A stretch of DNA of 64,000 nucleotides from Bacteroidota bacterium. GTDB taxonomy: Bacteria > Bacteroidota > Bacteroidia > Chitinophagales > Chitinophagaceae. Positions within the stretch are counted from its first letter, which is position 1. Each line of letters begins with the position of its first letter. The position numbers were made by a program, and so were the translations under genes. Below the pieces are notes generated by a model. It saw only the letters and a list, made by a program, of their open reading frames with translations, was not told the DNA's origin and searched no databases. This document shows positions 14,959-23,944 of the stretch, piece after piece. The stretch spans positions 496,001 to 560,000 of the forward strand of contig JADJJH010000001.1 in assembly GCA_016706595.1 (NCBI GenBank), in the 5' to 3' direction.

Positions 14959-17250
14959 ATGGCCTTTAACGAAAATACAAGAGTAAAAATCCCTGCTATT
15001 CTGCATCTGTGCAGACTGGGGTACAAATATGTATCGCTATCAAAGGCTAAATGGAATATTGACACCAATATTTTCACAGACATTTTTGAGGAAAGCATTC
15101 AACGTATCAATCCTGAAATGGAACAAAGCGACATTCAACGATTGCTTGAAGATGTTTCTTTAGTTTTAGACAATGAAGATTTAGGTGAAGCATTTTACAA
15201 CATGCTTATTGCTACTTCAGGGACAAGATTAATTGACTTCAAAGATTTTAATAATAACTCATTCCATGTTGTAACAGAACTCACCTACAAAAACGGTGAC
15301 GATGAATTCAGACCAGACATTACTCTGTTGATAAACGGAATGCCTTTGGCTTTTATTGAAGTAAAAAAGCCGAACAACCAAGAAGGCGTTTTGCAGGAAA
15401 GAGACCGCATCAATGTTCGATTCAAGAATAAGAAGTTCCGCAAGTTTATCAATATCTCTCAGGTGCTTGTGTTTTCCAATAACATGGAATACGACATTGA
15501 ATCTATTGAACCGATACAAGGTGCATTTTATGCTTCTACTTCTTATGCTTCTGCCAACTTTAATTGCTTTAGAGAAGAAGAGAAATTTGATTTAGCAACT
15601 TTGTTAAAAGCAGAAGATGATGATTTAGAAAATTTGGTTTTGAAGGACAATAATCTTTCAGCCATTAAACATTCGCCTGAATTTATTACCAACAAAGAAC
15701 CCAACTCACCAACCAATCGCATTCTTACTTCGCTATTCAGCAAAGACAGATTTGCAATGATTTTGAAATACGCCATTGCCTATGTAAATGAAGAAAGAGG
15801 CTTGGAAAAACATATCATGCGTTATCCGCAGTTGTTTGCAACCAAAGCTATTGAACGCAAATTGGATGAGGGTATTAAGAAAGGAATTATTTGGCATACA
15901 CAAGGAAGCGGAAAAACGGCTCTTGCTTATTACAATGTAAAATACCTGACCGACTATTTTCAGCAAAAAGGAATTGTTCCAAAATTCTATTTTATTGTTG
16001 ACCGCATTGATTTGATGAATCAGGCGAAGCGTGAATTTACAAGTCGTGGTTTGATTGTGCATACCGTAAATTCTAAAGATGAATTGCTTCGCAATTTCAG
16101 AACCCGACAAGCCATTCACAACCTTTCGGGCAAAAGAGAAATAACGGTTGTAAACATTCAGAAATTCAAAGACGATACCGATGTGCTGAAAGCTAATGAT
16201 TACGACATCAGCAGCCAACGTATTTATTTCTTGGATGAAGTACACCGAAGTTACAACCCTACTGGCAGTTTCTTAGCCAACCTTTTTAATTCGGACAGAA
16301 ACGCAATTATCATTGGCTTAACTGGAACTCCTTTAATTGGAAACGATAGAACATCTCGCCAAACATTTGGTGATTACATTCACAAGTATTACTACAACGC
16401 CTCTATTGCAGATGGCTATACGTTGAAACTTATTCGTGAGGATATAGAAACCACTTACAAGTTTCAATTGAAAGAAGCATTAAAGGAAGTTGAGATATTA
16501 AAAGGCGATGCCGACAAACGCATCATTTATGCTCATGCAAAATTTGCTGAGCCAATGCTTGATTACATTGTTCAGGATTTTATCAAAAGTAGAATTCGTT
16601 TTGGCGACCACTCTGTTGGTGCAATGGTAGTTCAAAAGACAGTTGAAGAAGTTCAGCCTTATATGATGGCTGCCGAACCTGCTGTGGAATATGGAATGTA
16701 TAAAGATGATCAAAGCAAAAACTTGGTTGCTTCTTTAATCCTACATAACATTGGTTCAAAAGACGACCGTAAAGATGAAGTAGATGATTTTAAAGATGGA
16801 AAGATTGACATTCTGTTTGTTTACAATATGTTGCTGACTGGTTTTGATGCCAAACGATTAAAGAAACTATACATCGGCAGGGTTATTAAAAATCACAACT
16901 TGTTGCAAACACTCACAAGGGTAAACCGACCTTACAAGAAATTCCGTTACGGTTATGTGGTGGATTTTGCCGACATCACCAAAGAGTTTGATGACACCAA
17001 CAAAGCCTATTTTGATGAATTGCAAGCAGAATTGGGCGATGAAATGCAAAACTATTCCAACCTCTTTAAATCGAAAGAAGAAATTGAAGAAGAAATAAAA
17101 AACATCAAAGAAAAATTCTTGCATTATGATTTGAAAAATGCCGAAGTATTTTCCCAACAAATCAGCCAGATTGAAGACCGCAAGCAAGTATTAGAAATTA
17201 AGAAAGCTTTAGAAATTTCGAAAAACATTTATAACCTCATTCGTTTATAA
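14959..17250 (+). CDS. hsdR: Type I restriction endonuclease subunit HsdR, N-terminal 763 residues (truncated by in-frame stops)
   Basis: The motor and nuclease part of HsdR. The N-terminal PD-(D/E)XK nuclease has PD at 119-120 and EVK at 134-136. Walker A HTQGSGKT is at 313-320, DEVH at 426-429, and later helicase motifs include LTGTPLIG and TRVNRPYKK. The frame stops after KNIYNLIRL with TAA at 17248-17250; a second TAA follows two codons later (17257-17259) in the same frame. Translation then resumes in frame as NLLEKVDFKKLNQLYNEAARH, the C-terminal helical domain found at 17266-18015. Normal HsdR is one chain of about 1000 residues. This is therefore a nonsense-interrupted or split hsdR. 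Confidence 0.88.
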   Translation: MAFNENTRVKIPAILHLCRLGYKYVSLSKAKWNIDTNIFTDIFEESIQRINPEMEQSDIQRLLEDVSLVLDNEDLGEAFYNMLIATSGTRLIDFKDFNNNSFHVVTELTYKNGDDEFRPDITLLINGMPLAFIEVKKPNNQEGVLQERDRINVRFKNKKFRKFINISQVLVFSNNMEYDIESIEPIQGAFYASTSYASANFNCFREEEKFDLATLLKAEDDDLENLVLKDNNLSAIKHSPEFITNKEPNSPTNRILTSLFSKDRFAMILKYAIAYVNEERGLEKHIMRYPQLFATKAIERKLDEGIKKGIIWHTQGSGKTALAYYNVKYLTDYFQQKGIVPKFYFIVDRIDLMNQAKREFTSRGLIVHTVNSKDELLRNFRTRQAIHNLSGKREITVVNIQKFKDDTDVLKANDYDISSQRIYFLDEVHRSYNPTGSFLANLFNSDRNAIIIGLTGTPLIGNDRTSRQTFGDYIHKYYYNASIADGYTLKLIREDIETTYKFQLKEALKEVEILKGDADKRIIYAHAKFAEPMLDYIVQDFIKSRIRFGDHSVGAMVVQKTVEEVQPYMMAAEPAVEYGMYKDDQSKNLVASLILHNIGSKDDRKDEVDDFKDGKIDILFVYNMLLTGFDAKRLKKLYIGRVIKNHNLLQTLTRVNRPYKKFRYGYVVDFADITKEFDDTNKAYFDELQAELGDEMQNYSNLFKSKEEIEEEIKNIKEKFLHYDLKNAEVFSQQISQIEDRKQVLEIKKALEISKNIYNLIRL

Positions 17251-17265
17251 GGTCAATAAAATTTA

Positions 17266-18015
17266 TTGGAGAAAGTCGATTTCAAAAAACTTAATCAACT
17301 TTATAATGAAGCAGCACGCCATTTGGAATTACTGAACCTTAAAGCCAACATTGAAAACAATGTGGACACGACCAATTTGCTGAATGTAGCGTTGGAAAAT
17401 GTACTGTTCATGTTCCGTAAAATTTCGGAAGAAGAAATGGTAATTGCCGACCAGTTAAAAGACATGCTTCGCAAAACCCGTGAGGCATTGGGCGGTAACT
17501 TCGACCAGAACGACCCACAATTTGTAAATTTATATGACGAGTTGAAACGCTTGTTCGACAAAAAGAATTTGGACGAAATAACGCAGGAAGATATGCGAAA
17601 CAATATCGGTTCGCTGCAACAGATTTATGACCAGGTAACCGAACTCAACCGCAAGAACAACTTGCTAAAAGCAAAATATGAGAACGATGCCAAGTATGCC
17701 CGAATGCACAAACGCATTTTGGAAAAAGGCAACATCTCAAAACGAGAAAGTGAAATTTGTGAAACGCTGATGGACATTAAAAAACAGGTGGATGAAAAAG
17801 TATTGATAAATACGCAAATGCTAAACAATGAAAGCTATTTTGACAAGCTAATGATTCAAATGGTAATTGGCAGTTTTGGAAAAAATAAAATTGAACTCGA
17901 CCCCGAATCAGCAAAATACATCAACACCTGTTTGGTAAAAGAATATATGAACGAATATCAAGGAAATACGCATGGTAACACAAGATTTTACGGCACAAAC
18001 AAAAGAGCTGATTGA
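17266..18015 (+). CDS. HsdR C-terminal helical domain fragment
   Basis: A 249-residue, highly charged helical segment in the same frame as the upstream hsdR part; only five codons, including a stop, lie between them. It corresponds to the C-terminal domain that docks HsdR onto the HsdM/HsdS core. A TTG at 17266 could serve as start, but no strong upstream signal is seen. It overlaps hsdM by 44 bp. The open frame has stayed intact for 249 codons, so the two stops are either recent or sequence errors, or the C-terminal part is translated separately. I consider simple interruption most likely. Confidence 0.8.
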   Translation: MEKVDFKKLNQLYNEAARHLELLNLKANIENNVDTTNLLNVALENVLFMFRKISEEEMVIADQLKDMLRKTREALGGNFDQNDPQFVNLYDELKRLFDKKNLDEITQEDMRNNIGSLQQIYDQVTELNRKNNLLKAKYENDAKYARMHKRILEKGNISKRESEICETLMDIKKQVDEKVLINTQMLNNESYFDKLMIQMVIGSFGKNKIELDPESAKYINTCLVKEYMNEYQGNTHGNTRFYGTNKRAD

Positions 18016-19600
18016 TAACCTGAAAGGTGTTTGTACCTCTTATGGATTAGGAAACGATGGCAATGAATTTAAAATCATTACCCAGGTGTTTCTGTATAAA
18101 TTCATGAACGATAAATTCGGCTATGAAGTAAAACAATTAGAACCCAAACTGGCAACAGCCGAAAGTTGGGAAAAAGAAATTGCACAATACAGCGATAAGC
18201 AATACGAAATGCTATTGCTACGCATGAACCCCGACAGTGCCAAACTGAAAAGAGAACATTTTCTTTCTAACCTTTACAACAAACAAGACAAAGAAGAATT
18301 TGCAAAGTTCTTTGACGATACCCTGCGTGACATTGCCATTTTCAACAACGATATTTTTTCTGTAAAAACAGGCACAGGCGCTAAGATTACCTTGTTCGAT
18401 GAATTGAGCAATTACATTACCGACAGCAGCCAACGTGATAATTTCTGCAAAGCCATCATCAACCAATTGGTGAATTTCAGTTTCGAGAAAATCTTCAATC
18501 AGAAATTCGATTTCTTCTCTACCATTTTTGAATACCTCATTAAAGATTACAATAAAGACGGTGGCGGTAAATATGCCGAGTATTACACACCTCATGCTGT
18601 TTCAAAAATCATGGCTTCTATCTTGGTAGATAAGCCCGTGAGCAATGTAACCTGTTACGACCCCTCGGCAGGTTCGGGTACTTTGTTAATGAATTTAGCA
18701 CATGCCATTGGCGAAGACCGCTGTACTATTTACTCACAGGATATTTCGCAGAAGTCATCCAGTATGTTGCGATTGAATTTGATATTGAATAATTTGGTTC
18801 ATTCAATTCAAAACATCATACAAGGAAATACCATGCTTACACCTTACCACAAGGTAGGCGACAAGCTAATGACTTTTGATTACATCGTTTCTAACCCACC
18901 CTTTAAGTTGGACTTTAGCGATTATATAGCCGATTTGGACACCAAGCAAAACAACGAACGTTTTTTTGCAGGCTTTCCGAATATCCCGAAAAAGGATAAA
19001 GACAAGATGGCAATTTATCCCTTGTTTATTCAACACATTATATTTTCGCTATCGAATAAAGGGAGAGCTGCTGTAGTAGTGCCCACTGGATTTATTACTG
19101 CACAAAGCGGTATTGAAAAGAAGATACGGGAACGCTTGGTAGAACAAAAAATGCTTCGGGGGGTGGTGAGTATGCCAAGTAATATTTTTGCCACCACAGG
19201 CACCAACGTAAGTATTTTGTTTTTAGACAAAGCCAATACCAAAGGTGATATTGTATTGATGGATGCATCTAAACTTGGTACTACGGTAAAAGAAGGCAAG
19301 AACCAAAAAACCTTGCTTTCAGATGCAGAAGAACAATTAATTATTGAAACCTTTAATAAACACGAAGCCAAAGAAGATTTTACCGTAGTGGTATCCTATG
19401 AGCAGATAAAAGAAAAAAACTACAGCTTTAGTGCAGGGCAATATTTTCAAGTGAAGATTGAATACACCGACATTAGTCCTGAGGAATTTGAAAGCAAAAT
19501 GAATGGTTTCATAACCAATTTAGACAGTCTTTTTGCCGAATCGAAAACATTGGAGAGAGAAATTCAGAAACAATTAAATGGGTTGCAGTATGAGAAGTAA
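17972..19600 (+). CDS. hsdM: Type I restriction-modification DNA methyltransferase subunit HsdM
   Basis: A 542-residue N6-adenine methyltransferase. An N-terminal helical domain (1-170) precedes the catalytic domain, with SAM motif I DPSAGSGT at 230-237 and catalytic motif IV NPPF at 308-311. A C-terminal coiled helix (FESKMNGFITNLDSLFAESK) contacts HsdS. All motifs are intact. It overlaps the hsdR C-terminal frame upstream by 44 bp and the remnant hsdS start downstream by 11 bp. It should be stable, but sequence-specific methylation requires a working HsdS. Confidence 0.94.
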   Translation: MVTQDFTAQTKELIDNLKGVCTSYGLGNDGNEFKIITQVFLYKFMNDKFGYEVKQLEPKLATAESWEKEIAQYSDKQYEMLLLRMNPDSAKLKREHFLSNLYNKQDKEEFAKFFDDTLRDIAIFNNDIFSVKTGTGAKITLFDELSNYITDSSQRDNFCKAIINQLVNFSFEKIFNQKFDFFSTIFEYLIKDYNKDGGGKYAEYYTPHAVSKIMASILVDKPVSNVTCYDPSAGSGTLLMNLAHAIGEDRCTIYSQDISQKSSSMLRLNLILNNLVHSIQNIIQGNTMLTPYHKVGDKLMTFDYIVSNPPFKLDFSDYIADLDTKQNNERFFAGFPNIPKKDKDKMAIYPLFIQHIIFSLSNKGRAAVVVPTGFITAQSGIEKKIRERLVEQKMLRGVVSMPSNIFATTGTNVSILFLDKANTKGDIVLMDASKLGTTVKEGKNQKTLLSDAEEQLIIETFNKHEAKEDFTVVVSYEQIKEKNYSFSAGQYFQVKIEYTDISPEEFESKMNGFITNLDSLFAESKTLEREIQKQLNGLQYEK

Positions 19601-19688
19601 AATTCAACAACGTTCGCTGACTGGCTGCTTGGATAATGTTATTGATTATCGTGGCAAAACGCCAAAAAAACTTGGTTTAGAATGGTGA
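19590..19688 (+). pseudogene. 5' remnant of hsdS (start to broken first recognition domain)
   Basis: ATG at 19590 overlaps the hsdM stop, the normal operon arrangement. It encodes MRSKIQQRSLTGCLDNVIDY and RGKTPKKLGLEW, the usual opening of a type I specificity subunit, then TGA TAA. The continuation (ANNVKFDGLVKID...) appears in another frame from about 19708, and the region 19686-19710 needs more than one small indel to be repaired. Confidence 0.75.
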
Positions 19689-19716
19689 TAAATATATAGG
19701 GCAATAAGCTAATAAT

Positions 19717-20847
19717 GTGAAGTTTGATGGATTAGTTAAAATAGACTCGATTAGTTGTTTGGATGAGTTAGGCTATAAAAAGTGGATGAAAGAAGAGGTC
19801 ATAAAAGGAGATTTACTTCTAACTTCTGAAGCTCCTGCTGGTCAAGTGATGTTATGGATGAGCGATGAAAAAATTGTTCTTAGTCAGAGGTTATTTGCAC
19901 TTAGAGCTAAATCTGATGTCTATAACAAATACTTAAAATATTACTTGCAGTCAAATGTTGGTCAATTTGAAATCAATAAAAACACATCAGGGAGTACGGT
20001 ATTTGGCATATCAGCAAAATCAAGATTTTATAATTCATTACTTCCAGACTATGATTCAAACAAACAAAAAATTGCTTTAGTACTTTACGCTATAGATGCC
20101 AAAATCGAACTCAACAACCGCATCAATGCCGAGTTAGAAGCGATGGCAAAAACGCTGTACGATTATTGGTTTGTGCAGTTTGATTTTCCAGATAAAAAAG
20201 GCAAGCCCTACAAAACCAGTGGCGGTAAAATGGTTTGGAATGAGGAGTTGAAAAGGGAGATACCGGAGGGGTGGGAAGTGAAACGGATTGGAGATTTTGC
20301 TCAATTTGTTAATGGAAAAGGTATTAAAAAGGAGTATCTAAATAATTCAGGAAACTATCCTGTTTATGGTTCTAATGGAATTACTGGTTTTACCAATGAA
20401 ATTTTATTTAATGAACCCGTTGTTGCCATTGGCAGAGTAGGTGCCAATTACGGTGAAGTCCATTATTCCTTAGCTCCTTGCTGGATTAGTGATAATGCTG
20501 TAACTGCTCAGCCACATGAAGGCTTTTATTTATGGTGGCTAATTGACACATTGAAAAGAGTAAACTATAAGAAGATTGCAGGAGGTTCTGCACAACCGTT
20601 AATAACACAAGGGCTACTAAAGGAATTAAAATTTGTTGTTTCAAAAGATTCTCTTTTTAAAGACTTTCATGAAAAAGTAAATCCAGTTTATCAGCAATTA
20701 AATATGAATATTAAACAAAACCAAAAACTCTCAGAACTGCGTGATTGGCTATTGCCTATGCTGATGAATGGGCAGGTGAAGGTGAAAGAAGTAAAAGAAA
20801 CTGAATTATCAATGGCTGCTGAGCCGAAAGTAAAGTATGGGAAATAG
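19717..20847 (+). CDS. hsdS: Type I RM specificity subunit HsdS, lacking the first about 45 residues
   Basis: A 376-residue frame from GTG 19717. It holds most of target-recognition domain 1 (EVIKGDLLLTSEAPAGQVML, IVLSQRLFALRAKS), the central conserved helix (NNRINAELEAMAKTLYDYWF), a complete second recognition domain (IGDFAQFVNGKGIKKEYL to LKELKFVVS) and the C-terminal helix (NQKLSELRDWLLPMLMNGQV). Its N-terminal start is lost to the indels at 19686-19710. The remaining protein might bind only one half-site. The interruption is real in this sequence; cause unknown. Confidence 0.88.
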   Translation: MKFDGLVKIDSISCLDELGYKKWMKEEVIKGDLLLTSEAPAGQVMLWMSDEKIVLSQRLFALRAKSDVYNKYLKYYLQSNVGQFEINKNTSGSTVFGISAKSRFYNSLLPDYDSNKQKIALVLYAIDAKIELNNRINAELEAMAKTLYDYWFVQFDFPDKKGKPYKTSGGKMVWNEELKREIPEGWEVKRIGDFAQFVNGKGIKKEYLNNSGNYPVYGSNGITGFTNEILFNEPVVAIGRVGANYGEVHYSLAPCWISDNAVTAQPHEGFYLWWLIDTLKRVNYKKIAGGSAQPLITQGLLKELKFVVSKDSLFKDFHEKVNPVYQQLNMNIKQNQKLSELRDWLLPMLMNGQVKVKEVKETELSMAAEPKVKYGK

Positions 20848-20849
20848 CT

Positions 20850-21284
20850 ATGGGATTTGATAATGAAATTATTTGCACAGACAGAAATGGTATTCAAAAC
20901 CAATTCAAATATTCTATAGAGGAATCAGAAGAAAATGGAAAAGTGAAATGGATTTTTAGAGTTATGCCGTTTGATTTAATTTCGACTGATTGGTTTGAAT
21001 TTGCAATTACAGTTATAAATCCCACCATTGGCAAGGTCACTGTGATGGACAATAGAAATATGGTTCAATACAGAGGAAAAGGCATTACAGAGAAAATGAT
21101 TGAAGAAGCGGCAAATGTTTTGGAGTTAACAATTATTTCAAGTACAAACAATCCTCAAAATAAATCATTATCGACAGAGTGGCGAACACCTGCCGCTGAT
21201 ATAATCTGGGAAAGACTAAAGGGAAAAGGTCTTGCAACTTACAATACGGAAGCCGATATCTATACATTTATAAAAAGACAATAA
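20850..21284 (+). CDS. Hypothetical protein linked to the RM locus, possibly GNAT-like
   Basis: A 144-residue protein starting 3 nt after the hsdS stop, so probably in the same operon. It has a beta-rich N-terminal half (VKWIFRVMPFDLISTDWFEF, KVTVMDNRNMVQYR) and a glycine-containing helix start YRGKGITEKMIEEAANVL that recalls the acetyl-CoA loop of GNAT enzymes, but other GNAT features are not clear. The C-terminal part (EWRTPAADIIWERLKGKGLA) is helical. I do not recognise a named family. Confidence 0.75.
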   Translation: MGFDNEIICTDRNGIQNQFKYSIEESEENGKVKWIFRVMPFDLISTDWFEFAITVINPTIGKVTVMDNRNMVQYRGKGITEKMIEEAANVLELTIISSTNNPQNKSLSTEWRTPAADIIWERLKGKGLATYNTEADIYTFIKRQ

Positions 21285-21291
21285 TAAATTA

Positions 21292-21603
21292 ATGAGCCTA
21301 GAATCAAAATCACAAGAATTAAAAGACCTCGTATCAACTTATGATACGCAATGGTTTCTTGGTGACCTTTCAGGCTTAATGAAAAACATTGCAGAAGGCA
21401 GGGCACAAGACCAATTAGGTAAATTATCTTCTCCGCTTCGCCAGCTTTATTTCTTAGGAGGTTTATTGGTAAGTTCCGATTCCGCTAATGGAATTGATAT
21501 CATGTATAATCCTGAAAAGTGGAATCAAATTGTTGTTTTATTAAATGAAATTGAAACGGAATACGACAAATTGTTTTTCCCTGCAACACCTGAAAGAAGT
21601 TGA
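21292..21603 (+). pseudogene. 5' part of frameshifted nuclease-like gene
   Basis: Encodes 103 residues (MSLESKSQELKDLVSTYDTQ ... NEIETEYDKLFFPATPERS), then stops. The downstream protein begins in another frame within this segment and continues what looks like the same polypeptide. One extra base near ctgaaagaagttg (about 21590-21600) explains the break. Confidence 0.65.
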
Positions 21604-23011
21604 TGAGCAATGGAAACATGTTCGTAAAGTTGCAATGCCATCTTTTCTATCTTATTTTAACCAAGGTCCGCTAAACTATGAAGAACAAACCATTAATTGG
21701 ACAAGAGATTTATTCAGTCAATTGGATGCTATCATTGAACCTGCTGTTGGCTTAAAAACAGAAGATTTTATTCAATTTTACGAGAACCTAGACCAATTAA
21801 ATCAAAAGAATTTTCAAAGTCATTCTACCAAACATGAAGCATTAAGACCTGATTGGAATAAGTACACGAAAATTGTGATGGGTTTTGGAGAAGGTGATAA
21901 TGTTCCTGATTTCGTAAAAGAAATGGGAGAAAAGAATCGACCACTTTATACATTCATGGCTGACCACGGCATTATTGACCGATTCTTCCCCGAAGAGATT
22001 GTTTCAGCAAATCTTTCTTTGAATAAAGTCCATGCAATTCTGCAATTACTTACAACAACAAGAACTCAAACGGACTATTTATATTACACTGCTACAAAAC
22101 CTGGAAACCCTTTATATGAAAAGCCAATTATTGATATTGGCGATGGAATTTATCAGGAGTTTGAAGTGAAGCAAGTAATTCACGCAATTGAAAATCTATT
22201 AGAGAAAATTTGTACAGGAACAGTTGAAGCCACAACTAAATACGTTGAGAAAAAAGGAAAACTTTTGGAAGATAGAGTTGTGAAACTATTCACAGACTTT
22301 TTAGGTGCAGATTGTAAAGTATTTCTAAGCTATTATGTTGATGGTTGCGAACAAGATATTTTAATCCTTTGGAAAAAGAATGCTTTTATCATTGAAGCAA
22401 AAGGCTATTCCTTAGCAGAACCTTTCAGAGACTCGAATCGTGCATTTGTAAGGATAAAAAGTGACTTTGATGCTTGTATAGGCTACGGCTACAAACAGAC
22501 AAGAAGAGTCGAAGAGAAGTTTATTGACCAAGTTCCTTTGCGTTTAACAGACAAGAACGGAAACTTGATTGAAGAAATTGATACAACCAAATTGGATAAT
22601 GACTTTTCGATTATTGTAAACTTGAAATCGTTTAGTCAAATACAAACAGACCTTTCTACTCTTTTGAAATTACCTAATGACGATGACGTTTTTCCTTGGG
22701 CAATAAAACTTGATGATTTAGAAGTGTTCCTTTTAACTCTAAAGGCTCAAAAGAAAAACCCTTTGACATTGGTAAACTTTTTACTCATGCGAGAAAATTT
22801 GCATAGTAAATTAATCTGTTCAGACGAACTAGAAATTTGCGGTGGTTTTCTCTTAGGAAAACTGAATGAAAAGATTGTTGAAAGAGCAGACATGATTGCA
22901 ACAACACCAGACCTTGCCGCAATTTTCGACAAGCAATACTATAAAGAAATGGGATTTAAAAACGAAAAATATCTAATGGAAAAAAGAAGTGGTAAATATA
23001 TATTTTGGTAA
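21545..23011 (+). CDS. Nuclease-like protein (PD-(D/E)XK pattern), 3' part of a frameshifted gene
   Basis: About 470 meaningful residues from KEVDEQWKHVRKVAMPSFLS onward; the ATG at 21545 lies in the alternative frame of the upstream piece, so the real protein probably starts at 21292 and has about 565 residues. A PD-(D/E)XK-like pattern is visible in GCEQDILILWKKNAFIIEAK: an Asp on one strand and ExK (EAK) on the next, as in restriction-type nucleases and NERD-like domains. The rest is helical and unassigned. Position after hsdS suggests a defence accessory role. Function is inferred. Confidence 0.7.
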   Translation: MKLKRNTTNCFSLQHLKEVDEQWKHVRKVAMPSFLSYFNQGPLNYEEQTINWTRDLFSQLDAIIEPAVGLKTEDFIQFYENLDQLNQKNFQSHSTKHEALRPDWNKYTKIVMGFGEGDNVPDFVKEMGEKNRPLYTFMADHGIIDRFFPEEIVSANLSLNKVHAILQLLTTTRTQTDYLYYTATKPGNPLYEKPIIDIGDGIYQEFEVKQVIHAIENLLEKICTGTVEATTKYVEKKGKLLEDRVVKLFTDFLGADCKVFLSYYVDGCEQDILILWKKNAFIIEAKGYSLAEPFRDSNRAFVRIKSDFDACIGYGYKQTRRVEEKFIDQVPLRLTDKNGNLIEEIDTTKLDNDFSIIVNLKSFSQIQTDLSTLLKLPNDDDVFPWAIKLDDLEVFLLTLKAQKKNPLTLVNFLLMRENLHSKLICSDELEICGGFLLGKLNEKIVERADMIATTPDLAAIFDKQYYKEMGFKNEKYLMEKRSGKYIFW

Positions 23012-23310
23012 GCCAACGCATTTTGCAAGCACATTTAAAAGCCGCACAAGCCAACAATAAACCAAAGCTTTTAAAAGAGCTTGAAAAGCCAACCCAAGAC
23101 AAAAAGGAATTTTAATAATTGCCCCACCGCACGACAGAAAGACAAATGAGAGTAAGCAAAACAGGACATACACATATCTCTCACATATTTCAACGATTAA
23201 CCATCGTAAATACCGGACAAAATAAGCGTTCACTTGCTTGCTGTCAAAACCATCAAAAGAGGTCAATAACCGTCATTTGAAAATGCGTTTTACATTTGCC
23301 ATAACGCAAC
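23012..23310. other. Junction 6: gap with 10-bp perfect inverted repeat ends
   Basis: Begins agccaacgcattttgc right after the nuclease-like gene stop. The 10-mer aacgcatttt (23015-23024) is the exact inverse of aaaatgcgtt (23280-23289). Between them are several gccaac motifs (also seen in the other junctions) and no convincing gene. A TACATTTG -7 element at 23291-23298 lies 12 nt before the VOC gene. Confidence 0.45.
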
Positions 23311-23676
23311 ATGATTATGCTTACCGAAATTCATCCTAAGTTACCGATGCGAAATAAAGCAGTAACTAAAGACTATTATATAAAACAATTAGGTTTTCAA
23401 ACTTTTGGCGACCAAGACTTTGATGGCTACCTAATGGTTTATAAAGACCATATTCAAATTCACTTTTTTGAATTCAAAGACCTTGATCCTAAAGAAAATT
23501 ACGGGCAGGTGTATATCAGAACCAATGACATTGATCAATTATACCAAACACTTTTGGATAAGCAAGTTTTCATTCATCCCAACGGATTTTTAGAAACAAA
23601 ACCCTGGGGGCAAAGAGAGTTTGCCATATTGGATCCAGACCATAACTTATTAACCTTCGGACAAAGTATACAATGA
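23311..23676 (+). CDS. VOC-family bleomycin-resistance-like protein
   Basis: A 121-residue single-domain VOC protein. It reads LTEIHPKLPMRNKAVTKDYY, then IKQLGFQTFGDQDFDGYLMV, IQIHFFEFKDLDPKENYGQV and QREFAILDPDHNLLTFGQS, the pattern of Ble/Shble-type antibiotic-binding proteins. Dimers of such proteins sequester bleomycin-type drugs without modifying them. The start could be ATG 23311 or ATG 23317 (MLTEIHP). It is the last gene of the island before the ribosomal operon. Confidence 0.85.
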   Translation: MIMLTEIHPKLPMRNKAVTKDYYIKQLGFQTFGDQDFDGYLMVYKDHIQIHFFEFKDLDPKENYGQVYIRTNDIDQLYQTLLDKQVFIHPNGFLETKPWGQREFAILDPDHNLLTFGQSIQ

Positions 23677-23895
23677 TCTATCAGCTTATTTGCATGAAGA
23701 ATGAAAGCATAATCAAAATATTCAGCATAATTCCAATGTAAAGTTGATATTTACACCTAAATCAAACAAACCGGTTTCGCGCTTTGTAGATACCATCCTT
23801 AGCATTTCGCACTTCGAATTTCGTGCTTCATGCTCCTTCGAATTTCTTACTTCCCGCCTAGTAAATAATTTTTTTTTAATAATACAAGAAAATCA

Positions 23896-23927
23896 TTGCT
23901 TTTTTAAAAATTAAATCATTACCTTTG
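23896..23927 (+). promoter_or_regulatory. Promoter of the infA-rplQ operon
   Basis: TTG at 23896-23898, a 21-nt AT-rich spacer and TACCTTTG at 23920-23927, 17 nt before the infA ATG. A good match to the Bacteroidota housekeeping consensus. Confidence 0.75.
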
Positions 23928-23944
23928 CACCTCTTAAAATTATA

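Noticed and set aside
17245..17270. Stop-codon recoding or an alternative genetic code to explain the hsdR stops
   Set aside because: TAA ends most other genes in the window normally, and no recoding signal is visible.
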